A DNA stretch of 40,951 bases from an uncultured Sutterella sp. (lineage in GTDB: Bacteria; Pseudomonadota; Gammaproteobacteria; Burkholderiales; Burkholderiaceae_F), in contig CASDQM010000024.1 of the NCBI GenBank assembly GCA_949282745.1, positions 1 through 40,951 on the forward strand, in the 5' to 3' direction. Positions 8,236-15,533 of the stretch are shown piece by piece. A program made the translations under genes and the position numbers. Under the pieces are notes generated by a model, which searched no databases, had not been told where the DNA came from, and saw only the letters and a list, made by a program, of their open reading frames with translations. Each line of letters opens with the position of its first letter. Within the stretch, counting starts at the first letter, position 1.

Positions 8236-9534
8236 ATGCTCGCACCCATCGTACAGTTCGACCTCGAAGGCTTCTGCGCCTCGCCCGCCACGACCGAGCG
8301 CCTCTACCGGGGCTCGCCCGATCCGACGCTCGTGCGGCTCGCGCGGTCGTTTCTCGTGCGGGCCCTTCCCGACGCTTCGCCCGTGGGTCCTTCGGGGCGC
8401 TTCGGACTTCTCGTGGCGCGCGACGAATCGAACCGCACCTGGGGGTTCGTGACCTGGTTTCGCGAAGAGACGAAGTCGCTCGACGACCTCTTTCACCGCC
8501 TCTCGCACCAGGACGACATCTTTTCGCGCTGCGCCGCCTGCTCGACCTTCCCCGGAGCGGAGGGCGAAGTGTCGCTCGCCTCGCTGGCCAAGCCCTATCT
8601 CGCCCGCATTCCCGAGACGCAGCAGCGCCTTCCGAACCGCTCCTTCCTGCGGGGCGCCTTTTTGCGCGCCGCGGAGGATCCGCTCGTTCGCATGCTCTCG
8701 GCCGCGCGCCACGTGCGCATGCGCCCGGTGACGGCGCTCGAACTCTGGATCGGCGCTTCGCCCGAAGGGGACGTTCGCCGGCACAATCAGCCCGTCGCTC
8801 CCGAAGCCGTGACGCTTCCCATTTGGAACCGCCTTACGGCGCCCTTCCCCGAATGGAGCGAGAAGGCGCCCGTCACGCCCGTACCCGACGCGATCTTCGT
8901 GGGCGAGACGGCCGACGCCATGGTCTTTGACAAGCCTGCGGGCCTCCTTTCGGTCCCCGGGAAGACGGGCGACGACCTTCCGACTCGGCTCACCCGCGTG
9001 ACCGGAATCACCCCCTACGTCGTGCACCGCCTCGACATGGACACCTCGGGCCTCATTCTCTACGCGAAGACCGATGAAGCCCAGCGGGAACTCTCGCAAC
9101 ATTTCGCGCAGGGCCGCGCGAAGAAAACCTACCGCGCGCTTCTCGCGGGCGACGTGCGCCAGCATCACCCCGAAGAGGGCGTGATCAAGCTTCCGCTCGC
9201 GCTCAATCCGCTCGACCGCCCGCGTCAGTGCTCGCTTCCCTCGGGCCGTCCCGCGGAAACGCACTACCGCATCGAGCGCGTGCGCGAGCACCCGCTCTTC
9301 GGGCCTCTTTCCGAAGTCGTCTTCCACCCCGTCACGGGCCGCACACATCAGCTGCGACTTCATGCGGCGCTGGGACTCGGCGCCCCGATTCTGGGCGACC
9401 CCCTCTACGCGCCCTGGCGCGCGGTGCCCGTGAAGCGCATGTGCCTTCATGCCGAAGCCCTGCTCGTTCCCGCGACGAAGCACGCCCCCGAGACGCTTTT
9501 TGAGGCGCCCATCGACTGGAGCGCCGTCCTCTGA
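8236..9534 (+). CDS. RluA-family pseudouridine synthase with long N-terminal extension
   Basis: 432 residues. The C-terminal half (about 220-432) is an RluA-type synthase, with the catalytic aspartate D267 in HRLDMDTSG and later GRTHQLRLH; such enzymes isomerise uridine in rRNA or tRNA. The first 215 residues are an extension with no motif I recognise. E. coli RluA itself is only about 220 residues, so the extension roughly doubles the protein. Start ATG 8236 has AAGG about 6 bases upstream and lies 26 bases after the ketosynthase stop. Which RNA it modifies cannot be told from sequence. Confidence 0.82.
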   Translation: MLAPIVQFDLEGFCASPATTERLYRGSPDPTLVRLARSFLVRALPDASPVGPSGRFGLLVARDESNRTWGFVTWFREETKSLDDLFHRLSHQDDIFSRCAACSTFPGAEGEVSLASLAKPYLARIPETQQRLPNRSFLRGAFLRAAEDPLVRMLSAARHVRMRPVTALELWIGASPEGDVRRHNQPVAPEAVTLPIWNRLTAPFPEWSEKAPVTPVPDAIFVGETADAMVFDKPAGLLSVPGKTGDDLPTRLTRVTGITPYVVHRLDMDTSGLILYAKTDEAQRELSQHFAQGRAKKTYRALLAGDVRQHHPEEGVIKLPLALNPLDRPRQCSLPSGRPAETHYRIERVREHPLFGPLSEVVFHPVTGRTHQLRLHAALGLGAPILGDPLYAPWRAVPVKRMCLHAEALLVPATKHAPETLFEAPIDWSAVL

Positions 9535-9564
9535 GGACGCAGGTTTCCGAACGCCGAAAAAATC

Positions 9565-9600
9565 AAGGGCGCGCCGAACGTTTCGGTCGCGCCCTTCTTC
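9565..9600. terminator. Intrinsic terminator shared by convergent genes
   Basis: AAGGGCGCG (9565-9573) pairs perfectly with CGCGCCCTT (9588-9596). A short CTTCTTC tract follows on plus, and on minus an A-rich plus-strand run (9557-9563) supplies a T tract. It sits between the pseudouridine synthase and the convergent cytochrome gene and can serve both. Confidence 0.65.
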
Positions 9601-9623
9601 ATGGGTTTCGTTTCAGGCGACGG

Positions 9624-9962
9624 TTACGGCACCTTGAAGCCGAAGGTGTGGCACTGGTCGCAGAAGTTCACGGTTTCGCCGTGCTGGACGTGGCAGTTCA
9701 CGCAGTCGAGCTGATTGCCGTAGTGCGGCGACGTATGCGGATTCGAAGGCTTCATGTCCTTCGTCTTCTTTTCCATGTCGGCCGGGTTGTGGCACTTCGA
9801 GCACTGTTCGATCGACGGATAGGCGACCTCATTCTTTTCGCCGTGGCAGGAGGCGCAGGCCACGCCCTTGGCGCCGTGACGGTCCGCACCGAAGTCGGCG
9901 GCGGAAACGCTGCCGGCCGCAAAAATCGCACCCAAGAGAACGATCGCGAGCGTGTGTTTCAT
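9624..9962 (-). CDS. Small periplasmic tetraheme cytochrome c (cytochrome c3 superfamily)
   Basis: 112 residues with a Sec signal (about 1-21, ending VSA). The mature part of about 90 residues carries four CxxCH heme motifs (CASCH, CSKCH, CVNCH and CDQCH) plus extra histidines for distal ligation. This matches the heme domain of flavocytochrome c fumarate reductases and Shewanella small tetraheme cytochromes. It would carry electrons between membrane quinol oxidoreductases and soluble periplasmic reductases. ATG 9962 has AGGAG about 7 bases upstream; a longer frame to 10028 would spoil the signal peptide. It is monocistronic. Soluble Mo-enzymes at 21614 and 28849 and the flavoprotein at 40870 are possible partners, but this is inference. 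Confidence 0.88.
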   Translation of the reverse strand: MKHTLAIVLLGAIFAAGSVSAADFGADRHGAKGVACASCHGEKNEVAYPSIEQCSKCHNPADMEKKTKDMKPSNPHTSPHYGNQLDCVNCHVQHGETVNFCDQCHTFGFKVP

Positions 9963-10108
9963 AGGGGTCTCCTTTTTTGGGGGTCTGAGTCTGAAGGGAA
10001 TCTTAACGGATGCGCTCTGCCTTGGCATCGGGGATTACCTGCACGCCGTGTGCGGCGCGGAGCCGCTTCAGGGAGCTCCCTCGCCTCCTTTCGACGGCGG
10101 CGAACCGC

Positions 10109-10114
10109 TACAAT
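10109..10114 (+). promoter_or_regulatory. Possible -10 element for lpxH
   Basis: TACAAT lies 61 bases before the lpxH ATG. No good -35 is visible at 16-18 bases. The same GCTACAAT string marks the better promoter at 35359-35386. Confidence 0.3.
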
Positions 10115-10175
10115 ACGTTCCGTGCTTCCGGGCGCGGCACGCGCGCCCCCTTTTCCTCTTTACGGACAAGACTCA

Positions 10176-10961
10176 ATGACCGAACAGATCAAAAAGGTCC
10201 CGGCCGAAGCGGGCATCACCGAACCCGCCCCACTTGAAAATCCGGTTCTCATTTCCGACCTCCACCTCACGACGAAGAAGCCCGCCACGATCATGGGGTT
10301 CTTCCGCTTCATGAAGGACGTCGCCCCGCACTACTCCGAACTCGTCATCCTCGGCGACCTCTTTGACTTCTGGATCGGCGACGACGCCAGGGCGGCGGCC
10401 GAACCCATCATCGCGCAGCTCAAGCTCTACTCGAGCCTCGGGCACCGCCTCCTCATCATGCCGGGGAACCGCGACGTGATGTTGGGCGAAGACTTCGCGC
10501 GCGCCTGCGGCGCCGAACTTCTCGCCCCGCAGGTGAAGGTGAACATCAAGGGCCGCGACGTCCTCCTCTCGCACGGCGACGAATGGTGTCTGCGCGACAA
10601 GGAATACCAGGCCTTCCGCGCCATGGTCCGCAATCCCCAGTGGCAGCGCATGGCGCTCTCCAAGTCCGTCGCCGAACGCATGGCGATGGCGACGAACGCC
10701 CGCTCGCAGAGCGAAGGCGACAAGACCGTCAAGACCGAAGCCGAAATGGACGTGGTCGAGAGCGCCGTCGCCGAATCGGCGCGCGCCTTCGGCGTCGACT
10801 GCGTGATCCACGGCCACACGCACAAGCCCATGGCGCACGTCTCAGGCCCGATCGAGCGCTGGGTCATCCCCGACTGGGAACTCGACGACGCCAAGGGTGG
10901 CGGCCGCTCGGGCTGCATCACCTTCCTTGAGAACGGCCGTCCGCAAATCAAGACGTTCTGA
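10176..10961 (+). CDS. lpxH: UDP-2,3-diacylglucosamine diphosphatase
   Basis: 261 residues. A peripheral-membrane calcineurin-like hydrolase that makes lipid X from UDP-2,3-diacylglucosamine in lipid A synthesis. Visible metal-site motifs are SDLHL near 28, GDLFDFWIGDD near 61, GNRD near 95 (LpxH has Arg where most relatives have GNHD), SHGDEWC near 131, and GHTHKP near 210. The GNRD and the lead block identify LpxH rather than a generic phosphoesterase. The start at 10176 is the ATG at the head of the conserved region; no strong ribosome site precedes it (ACAAGACTC). It stands alone, followed by a strong terminator. Confidence 0.9.
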   Translation: MTEQIKKVPAEAGITEPAPLENPVLISDLHLTTKKPATIMGFFRFMKDVAPHYSELVILGDLFDFWIGDDARAAAEPIIAQLKLYSSLGHRLLIMPGNRDVMLGEDFARACGAELLAPQVKVNIKGRDVLLSHGDEWCLRDKEYQAFRAMVRNPQWQRMALSKSVAERMAMATNARSQSEGDKTVKTEAEMDVVESAVAESARAFGVDCVIHGHTHKPMAHVSGPIERWVIPDWELDDAKGGGRSGCITFLENGRPQIKTF

Positions 10962-10983
10962 TTCTTGGAGTGAACTGCTTCCC

Positions 10984-11018
10984 GCGCCCCGGATTTCTTC
11001 CGGGGCGCTTGGTTTTTC
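10984..11018 (+). terminator. Intrinsic terminator after lpxH
   Basis: GCGCCCCGGA (10984-10993) pairs perfectly with TCCGGGGCGC (10999-11008) and is followed by TTGGTTTTT. Confidence 0.85.
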
Positions 11019-11102
11019 CCTACGGAAAACGCTGTATTTCCCGCCTTCTTACGGTGTAGCATAGAGGTATGGAGAACGCGCCGCAAAGCGAACGTTCGAT
11101 CC

Positions 11103-11114
11103 GAAAGCGCTTTC
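11103..11114 (+). promoter_or_regulatory. 12-bp perfect palindrome upstream of the flavoprotein gene
   Basis: GAAAGCGCTTTC lies about 40 bases before the ATG at 11156. It could be a small operator or the start of a leader hairpin. No matching regulator is identified. Confidence 0.3.
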
Positions 11115-11155
11115 CTTGCGTGGCTCCGAAAAAGCTTTTGTAGGAGGAAAAAACC

Positions 11156-11941
11156 ATGTCAGGCGTTTCCACTCAATCCTCTTGGCGCAGCTTCCGCGTG
11201 GTCCGTCGCGAAACGCTCTCGAAGGGCGTCACGGGCTTCACGCTCTATCCGACCGACGCCCGTCCCGTCGCACCCTATCTGCCCGGCCAGGGCGTCTCGG
11301 TGCGCGCCACCGTCCCCGAAGCGGGCTTCATCACCTCGCACCCCTTCGCGCTCACGCATGCGTCGAGCCCCGAAGACAACACGCTCACCTTCGCCGTCGA
11401 AAAGATTCCGGGCGACACGACCTCGGAAGGGCGTCTCTGCCGCTATCTCTCGGAAGAGGTCCACGCGGGCTCCGTGATCGAAGTCTCCGCCCCGACGGGA
11501 GAATTCACGATCGATCCGAAGGAAACGATGCCCGTCGTCTTCCTCGCCGACCGTCTCGGCATCGCGCCCGTCTTCACGATGGTGGACGCCCTCGCAGTTG
11601 AAAACCCCGGCCGCAGCGTGACGGTGCTCTATTCGACGACCGACGGCGAACACTTCCCCTTTGAAGCGCCCCTGCGCCACGTCGTCTCGCGCTTCCCCGA
11701 CGGCAAGCTCGGCGTCTTCTTCTCGAAGCCCCTCGACACCGACGAAGAGCGCGTGCACTACGACGTCGAAGGGGAAATCGACGTGCCGCGGCAAAAGGAC
11801 CTCGCCTTCGTCGACGACGCGGATTACTACGTGGCCGGCCCCGCCGAATTCGTTGAGAAGACGACGGCGCAGCTGATCGAGCTCGGCGTCATCCACTCGC
11901 GCATTCACGCCCAGACGATCGAATGCGGTTCGGCCCGCTGA
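11156..11941 (+). CDS. Ferredoxin-reductase-like FAD/NAD(P)-binding protein with altered cofactor motifs
   Basis: 261 residues laid out like the reductase half of flavohemoglobin. A FAD-binding barrel (about 10-110, with LPGQGVSVRA and VIEVSAPTGEF) precedes a nucleotide-binding domain (about 120-235, with ADRLGIAPVFTMVDAL and DYYVAGPAEFVE). There is no globin domain. Two hallmark motifs are changed. The FAD motif RxYS reads HPFA (in SHPFALTHAS), and the nucleotide loop GGxGxTP reads ADRLGIAP. The usual C-terminal cofactor segment is replaced by TIECGSAR. It may bind cofactors weakly or have another role. An ideal AGGAGG ribosome site precedes the ATG. It is monocistronic. Confidence 0.7.
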   Translation: MSGVSTQSSWRSFRVVRRETLSKGVTGFTLYPTDARPVAPYLPGQGVSVRATVPEAGFITSHPFALTHASSPEDNTLTFAVEKIPGDTTSEGRLCRYLSEEVHAGSVIEVSAPTGEFTIDPKETMPVVFLADRLGIAPVFTMVDALAVENPGRSVTVLYSTTDGEHFPFEAPLRHVVSRFPDGKLGVFFSKPLDTDEERVHYDVEGEIDVPRQKDLAFVDDADYYVAGPAEFVEKTTAQLIELGVIHSRIHAQTIECGSAR

Positions 11942-11969
11942 AACAACAAATTGTCGACCTTTTGGCGAG

Positions 11970-12004
11970 ATTTGTTTGACAAATGATCGGCGACACTGTA
12001 TAGT
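11970..12004 (+). promoter_or_regulatory. Near-consensus sigma-70 promoter overlapped by a palindrome
   Basis: TTGACA (11976-11981), 17 bases, then TATAGT (11999-12004): a consensus -35 and a five-of-six -10 at ideal spacing. ATTTGT-TTG-ACAAAT (11970-11984) is a perfect palindrome centred on the -35, a typical place for a repressor. No open frame begins downstream; it appears to drive the small RNA candidate at 12011. Confidence 0.75.
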
Positions 12005-12010
12005 TCGCTC

Positions 12011-12172
12011 TGCAGGTGCGAAGCCGCTTCTTCGGACGGCTCCGCACTTACTTGAGCTTATCCTTTTGGCTCATCTGTACAAAAGAAAGTTCGGAGAGTA
12101 GTAAGGCACTTTCCGCTCTTTCGAGGGGGAAAGACCGGTCGGCATTTCGACGAATGCCGGCCGTTCTTTTTA
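12011..12172 (+). ncRNA. Candidate free-standing small RNA, about 160 nt
   Basis: The promoter at 11976-12004 and the terminator at 12137-12172 bracket about 160 bases with no credible reading frame. The 5' part folds into a long stem (AGGTGCG..CGCACTT with AGCCG..CGGCT inside, 12014-12049). TGAGC..GCTCA follows (12053-12073), and GAAAGT pairs with ACTTTC further on. I compared it mentally with 6S, SRP, RNase P and tmRNA landmarks and recognise none. It lies between convergent genes (flavoprotein and feoB), so it is not a leader. The start point is estimated from the -10. Confidence 0.55.
12137..12172 (+). terminator. Intrinsic terminator of the small RNA candidate
   Basis: GGTCGGCATT (12137-12146) pairs with AATGCCGGCC (12153-12162), with one G-U pair, followed by GTTCTTTTTA. 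Confidence 0.85.
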
Positions 12173-12242
12173 TCTGGCTTGGCGATTCCTGCGGATACCC
12201 CATCGTCTCGGTTCGAACGACGACCTCGCGGTCGGTTTGAGG

Positions 12243-12321
12243 TAAAATCGTCGTAAATGGAGAGGGACTACCCACTCGGCGCCAGGCTTCCGGTTTCTTG
12301 TCCGGGAGCCTTTCGCTTTTT
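12243..12321 (+). other. Possible second short transcript: weak -10 and a hairpin with T tract
   Basis: TAAAAT (12243-12248) resembles a -10 but has no clear -35. AGGCTTCCGG (12284-12293) pairs with CCGGGAGCCT (12302-12311), then TTCGCTTTTTC: a good intrinsic terminator. It could be a backup terminator for the upstream RNA or end a transcript of about 65 nt. Confidence 0.35.
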
Positions 12322-12374
12322 CAGAGGCCACCGACACGACCGAGACGCTTCCTTTTGCGCCCCGCACGAAGACG

Positions 12375-12414
12375 AGCGCCCCGAAGATTCGCATCCTCGG
12401 GGCGCTCTTTGTTT
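12375..12414. terminator. Terminator between the small RNA region and feoB
   Basis: AGCGCCCCGA (12375-12384) pairs perfectly with TCGGGGCGCT (12397-12406). On plus it is followed by CTTTGTTT. It lies about 60 bases beyond the feoB stop, so it probably also ends the minus-strand feo message. Confidence 0.7.
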
Positions 12415-12463
12415 GCGGAGTCCGTCACGGCGAAGTGGTTTCTTCGCCGCTCGGGGATCACGC

Positions 12464-14812
12464 TTACTTGGCGGCGTAGATCGGGATCACCTTCGGGCCC
12501 TTGCCGGCGTCGCGCTTCGCAAAGGAGCGCATCCAGAAGTACATGCCGACCAGAGCGGCCGCGCAGCAGGCGATGGCGACGGTCGAGTACATCGGGTTTT
12601 CGGCGAAGGTCGCGACGCGGTAGTAGATCGTCGCGGCGCTGTAGCCGAGAACCGACGTCCAGGCGGCGGCAAAGAGCGTCCAGGCCGTGCCCACTTCGCG
12701 GTAGATCGCGGCGATGGCGGCGCAGCACGGGAGGTAGAGCAGCACCATCAGGAGGTAGGCGAAGGCGGCCGTGCTCGAACCGAAGAGAACCTTGATCGTG
12801 TCGATCGTGCTCGTCGAGACGCCCTGTTCTTCCGCGGCGGCTTCCTCTTCGGAGAGGTCGCCCACCGTGATGCCGAGCGGGTCGGTGAAGGCGGAGGCAA
12901 GGCCCGCGAAGTTTTCGCCGATCGTGCCGACGGCTTCCGAGAAGACCGCGCCGAAGGACCAGCCCTCTTCGGCCGGGGCTTCTTCCGCAGCGGCGGCCTT
13001 CTTCGCTTCGTTCACGGAGATCGTGTCGTAGAGCGAATTGAGCGTGCCCACCACGGCTTCCTTCGCGAGAACGCCCGTGAAGATGCCGACGGCGGCCGGC
13101 CAGTTTTCTTCCTGAACGCCCATCGGTTCAAAGAGCGGAACGATGGTCTTGCCGACCTGCGAGAGGACGGCCTTGTCCGTGTCTTCGTTGCCGAAGGAAC
13201 CGTCGGTGCCGAGCGAATTGAAGAACGCGATGCAGGCGACGATCATGACGATCACGCGGCCGGCGCGGAACATGAAGGTCTTGACGCGGTCCCAGGTGCG
13301 AAGCATCACGCCCTTGAAGGTCGGGATGTGGTAGGGCGGAATTTCCATCACGAAGGCCGAGGCGGCGCCCGGAAGCGCCGTGCGCTTCAGAAGGAAGCCC
13401 GTGAGGATCGCGGCGAGAATGCCGATGAAGTAGAGCCCGAAGACGAGGTTCTGACCGTTGGTGGGCCAGAAGGCCGTCGCAAAGAGGACGTAAACGGGCA
13501 GACGCGCGCCGCAGCTCATGAACGGAGCCATCATCACCGTGATGATGCGGTCGCTCGCGCGGTCCATCGTGCGGGTCGCCATGATGGCGGGCACGCCGCA
13601 GCCGAAACCCACGAGGAGCGGCACGAAGGCCTTGCCCGGAAGACCGAGCGCGCGCATCAGACGGTCCATCACAAAGGCGGCGCGGGCCATGTAGCCCGAG
13701 TCTTCAAGGAAGGCGAGGAAAAGGAAGAGGAAGAAGACGACCGGGATGAAGGTCGAGATCGTCTGGAGACCCCCGCCGATGCCGTCGGCCAAGAAGACCT
13801 TGAGCCACTCGGGCGCGCCCATCGATTCGAGGAGCTGTCCGAAGCCGTCGACCATGACGCCGCCCACGAGCACGTCGAAGAAGTCGATGAAGACCGCCCC
13901 GAGGTTCTGCGTGAAGAGGAACATTACGTACATGATGAGAAGGAAGATCGGAAGACCGAGCCAGCGGTTGAGCACGACGCGGTCGATCTTGTCGGTCATC
14001 GTCGCCGTCATTTCGCCTTCGCGCACGAGGGATCGTTCGGCCACCTTCGCGACGAAGTCGTAGCGGGCGTTCGCGACCATAATGTCGAGGTCGCCGTCGT
14101 ATTCGGCGTCGAGACGCTCGACCGCCGCGCGGGCTTCGTCGAGATCGATCCCGGGGAGCTTTTCTTCAATGCCCGGGGCCTTTTCAAGGAGCTGTCCGGC
14201 AAACCAGGGGGCGTATTCGACGCCCTGCTTGGCGAGGAGACCCGCGACTTCCTTCTGAACGGTCGAGATCTTTTCGTCGAATTCGACCTGCATCGGGGGG
14301 ACGGAAGGCGAGGCAAGGAAGTCGATCAGGGCGTCCTTCATTTCGGTCACGCCCGACTCGCGGTTGGCGACAACGCCCACGACGGGGCAGCCGAGTTCGC
14401 GCGAGAGTTCGTCAAGCTTCAGAGAGAGCTTGTGCTGCTTGGCGATGTCGAGCATGTTGACGACCACGATCATCGGCACGCGCATTTCGACGAGCTGCGC
14501 CGTGAGGTAGAGGTTTCGCTCGAGGTTCGAAGCGTCGACGATGTTGATGATCGCTTCGGCTTCGCCCGTCAGGATGTAGTCGCGCGCGACGCGTTCGTCT
14601 TCGCCCGACGAAGAGGACGGCGTGATCGAGTAGATCCCCGGAAGGTCGACGAGTTCGATCTCTTCGTTCTTGTGCGAGAAGAAGCCCGTCTTCTTGTCGA
14701 CCGTCACGCCCGGCCAGTTGCCGACGCGCTGCTTGGAGCCCGTAAGGGCGTTGAAGAGCGTCGTCTTCCCGCAGTTGGGATTGCCGACGACGCCTACGAT
14801 GTGTTTGGCCAT
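12464..14812 (-). CDS. feoB: Ferrous iron transporter FeoB
   Basis: 782 residues, the full length for the family; an inner-membrane Fe(II) importer driven by an N-terminal G domain. G1 is GNPNCGKT (10-17), G3 is DLPG (about 57), and G4 NMLD lies near 120, followed by ANRESG. The membrane part starts near 285 and carries the conserved GCGVPAIMATRTMDR segment and two gate-like hydrophobic blocks. A Glu/Ala-rich insert near 610-680 is probably a periplasmic or loop region. The ribosome site is weak. It is the last gene of a feoA2-feoA-feoB row, 42 bases after feoA. In an anaerobe this is the main iron entry route. Confidence 0.97.
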   Translation of the reverse strand: MAKHIVGVVGNPNCGKTTLFNALTGSKQRVGNWPGVTVDKKTGFFSHKNEEIELVDLPGIYSITPSSSSGEDERVARDYILTGEAEAIINIVDASNLERNLYLTAQLVEMRVPMIVVVNMLDIAKQHKLSLKLDELSRELGCPVVGVVANRESGVTEMKDALIDFLASPSVPPMQVEFDEKISTVQKEVAGLLAKQGVEYAPWFAGQLLEKAPGIEEKLPGIDLDEARAAVERLDAEYDGDLDIMVANARYDFVAKVAERSLVREGEMTATMTDKIDRVVLNRWLGLPIFLLIMYVMFLFTQNLGAVFIDFFDVLVGGVMVDGFGQLLESMGAPEWLKVFLADGIGGGLQTISTFIPVVFFLFLFLAFLEDSGYMARAAFVMDRLMRALGLPGKAFVPLLVGFGCGVPAIMATRTMDRASDRIITVMMAPFMSCGARLPVYVLFATAFWPTNGQNLVFGLYFIGILAAILTGFLLKRTALPGAASAFVMEIPPYHIPTFKGVMLRTWDRVKTFMFRAGRVIVMIVACIAFFNSLGTDGSFGNEDTDKAVLSQVGKTIVPLFEPMGVQEENWPAAVGIFTGVLAKEAVVGTLNSLYDTISVNEAKKAAAAEEAPAEEGWSFGAVFSEAVGTIGENFAGLASAFTDPLGITVGDLSEEEAAAEEQGVSTSTIDTIKVLFGSSTAAFAYLLMVLLYLPCCAAIAAIYREVGTAWTLFAAAWTSVLGYSAATIYYRVATFAENPMYSTVAIACCAAALVGMYFWMRSFAKRDAGKGPKVIPIYAAK

Positions 14813-14854
14813 GTCTTTGCTCTTTTCTTTCGGTTCGTTGGAGAAGCGAGCGCG

Positions 14855-15085
14855 TCAGTCGGCGCGTTCGACCTGCATGAGTTCCGCTTCGTCGCGGCGC
14901 ACGCTGATGAAGCTGCCGCGCACGCGGATTTCGATCGGGTCCCCGAGGGGAGCGATGCGGACGATTTCAAAGGTGGTGCCCGGCGTGGCGCCGAGCATCA
15001 CGAGGCGGCGTCGGTATTCGGGATGCTCCTTTCCGAAGCTCACGATGCGGCCCTTGCTGCCGACGGGAAGGTCTTTGAGAAACAT
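14855..15085 (-). CDS. feoA: FeoA-domain protein (feoB-proximal copy)
   Basis: 76 residues, one SH3-like FeoA domain, cytosolic; it probably helps the FeoB G domain. Typical landmarks are LKDLPVGSKGRIVSF at the start, YRRRLVMLGATPGTTFEIVRIAPLGDPIEIRVRG in the middle (the longest such stretch is residues 25-60), and the SVRRDEAELM tail. AGAGG lies about 10 bases before ATG. The second, more divergent FeoA-type protein is encoded upstream at 15162. Confidence 0.92.
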   Translation of the reverse strand: MFLKDLPVGSKGRIVSFGKEHPEYRRRLVMLGATPGTTFEIVRIAPLGDPIEIRVRGSFISVRRDEAELMQVERAD

Positions 15086-15161
15086 GGAGTGGAAACCTCT
15101 TTGTTGTGTTTTAAGGGATGACCGGGCCGCTCCTTCGAGGGTTCGGGCGGCTCCGATGCAA

Positions 15162-15401
15162 TCAGTAGACGTAGATGCGCTTGGCGACGTCGTAGTTCAC
15201 CGCGATGCGTGCGTCGAGCACGGCCACGAGAAGGGGCGCCTCGGGCGCCGCCTGCAGGACGCGGACTTCAACGCCCGTGCGCATGCCGAGGTCGGCGAGA
15301 CGATCGGCTTCCTTCGGATCGAGCTTCATGCGCGCCACCGTCGCCGGGGAATTGATCCCCAAGTCCGTGAGGGTTCGAATGCGCTTTGTGCCGTTCATCA
15401 T
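15162..15401 (-). CDS. Second FeoA-domain protein
   Basis: 79 residues with a FeoA-like fold: LTDLGINSPATVARMKLD at the front, DRLADLGMRTGVEVRVLQAAP in the middle and ALDVR-type ending strands with AVNYDVAKRIYVY. It is clearly different from the FeoA at 14855. Tandem FeoA proteins occur in several feo operons; one may act as a regulator or co-subunit. I chose the first of two adjacent ATG codons (15401), with AAAAGG about 9 bases upstream; a longer frame to 15518 would run through the promoter. It is the first gene of the feo transcript. Confidence 0.82.
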   Translation of the reverse strand: MMNGTKRIRTLTDLGINSPATVARMKLDPKEADRLADLGMRTGVEVRVLQAAPEAPLLVAVLDARIAVNYDVAKRIYVY

Positions 15402-15477
15402 GGATTTCGACCTTTTCAATGGTGTTGGAAGGGATTTCAAAGGGGCGTAGCGCCAACTTTGAACGAGATTGTTGCAA

Positions 15478-15533
15478 ATTCTAACGAGAACGCTTCTCAC
15501 ATGCAAATTAAAAAGCAAATGAGAGACATTTGC
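15478..15533 (-). promoter_or_regulatory. feoA2-feoA-feoB promoter with two Fur-like palindromes
   Basis: On the minus strand TTGCAT (plus 15501-15506) and TAGAAT (plus 15478-15483) are 17 bases apart, a good sigma-70 promoter. GAGAA-CGC-TTCTC (15486-15498) lies within the spacer. GCAAATGAGAGACATTTGC (15515-15533), a perfect 7-bp inverted repeat, abuts the -35 and matches 12 of 19 positions of the classical GATAATGATAATCATTATC Fur box by hand count. Repression by Fur with iron is the natural reading. Confidence 0.6.

Noticed and set aside
10019-10175. Short frames and GC-rich repeats between the cytochrome and lpxH
   Set aside because: The frames are chance extensions into lpxH or lack ribosome sites. 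Only a possible -10 could be supported.
12048-12275. 75-residue minus-strand frame across the small RNA candidate
   Set aside because: No ribosome site, no known motif, and it runs backwards through a strong promoter and terminator. RNA structure explains the region better.
12257-15121. 954-residue open frame on the plus strand opposite feoB
   Set aside because: It is a shadow of feoB, feoA and the leader. The product is mostly Arg, Asp, Glu, His and Val repeats without any domain, as GC-rich antisense frames are. FeoB on the other strand is unmistakable.
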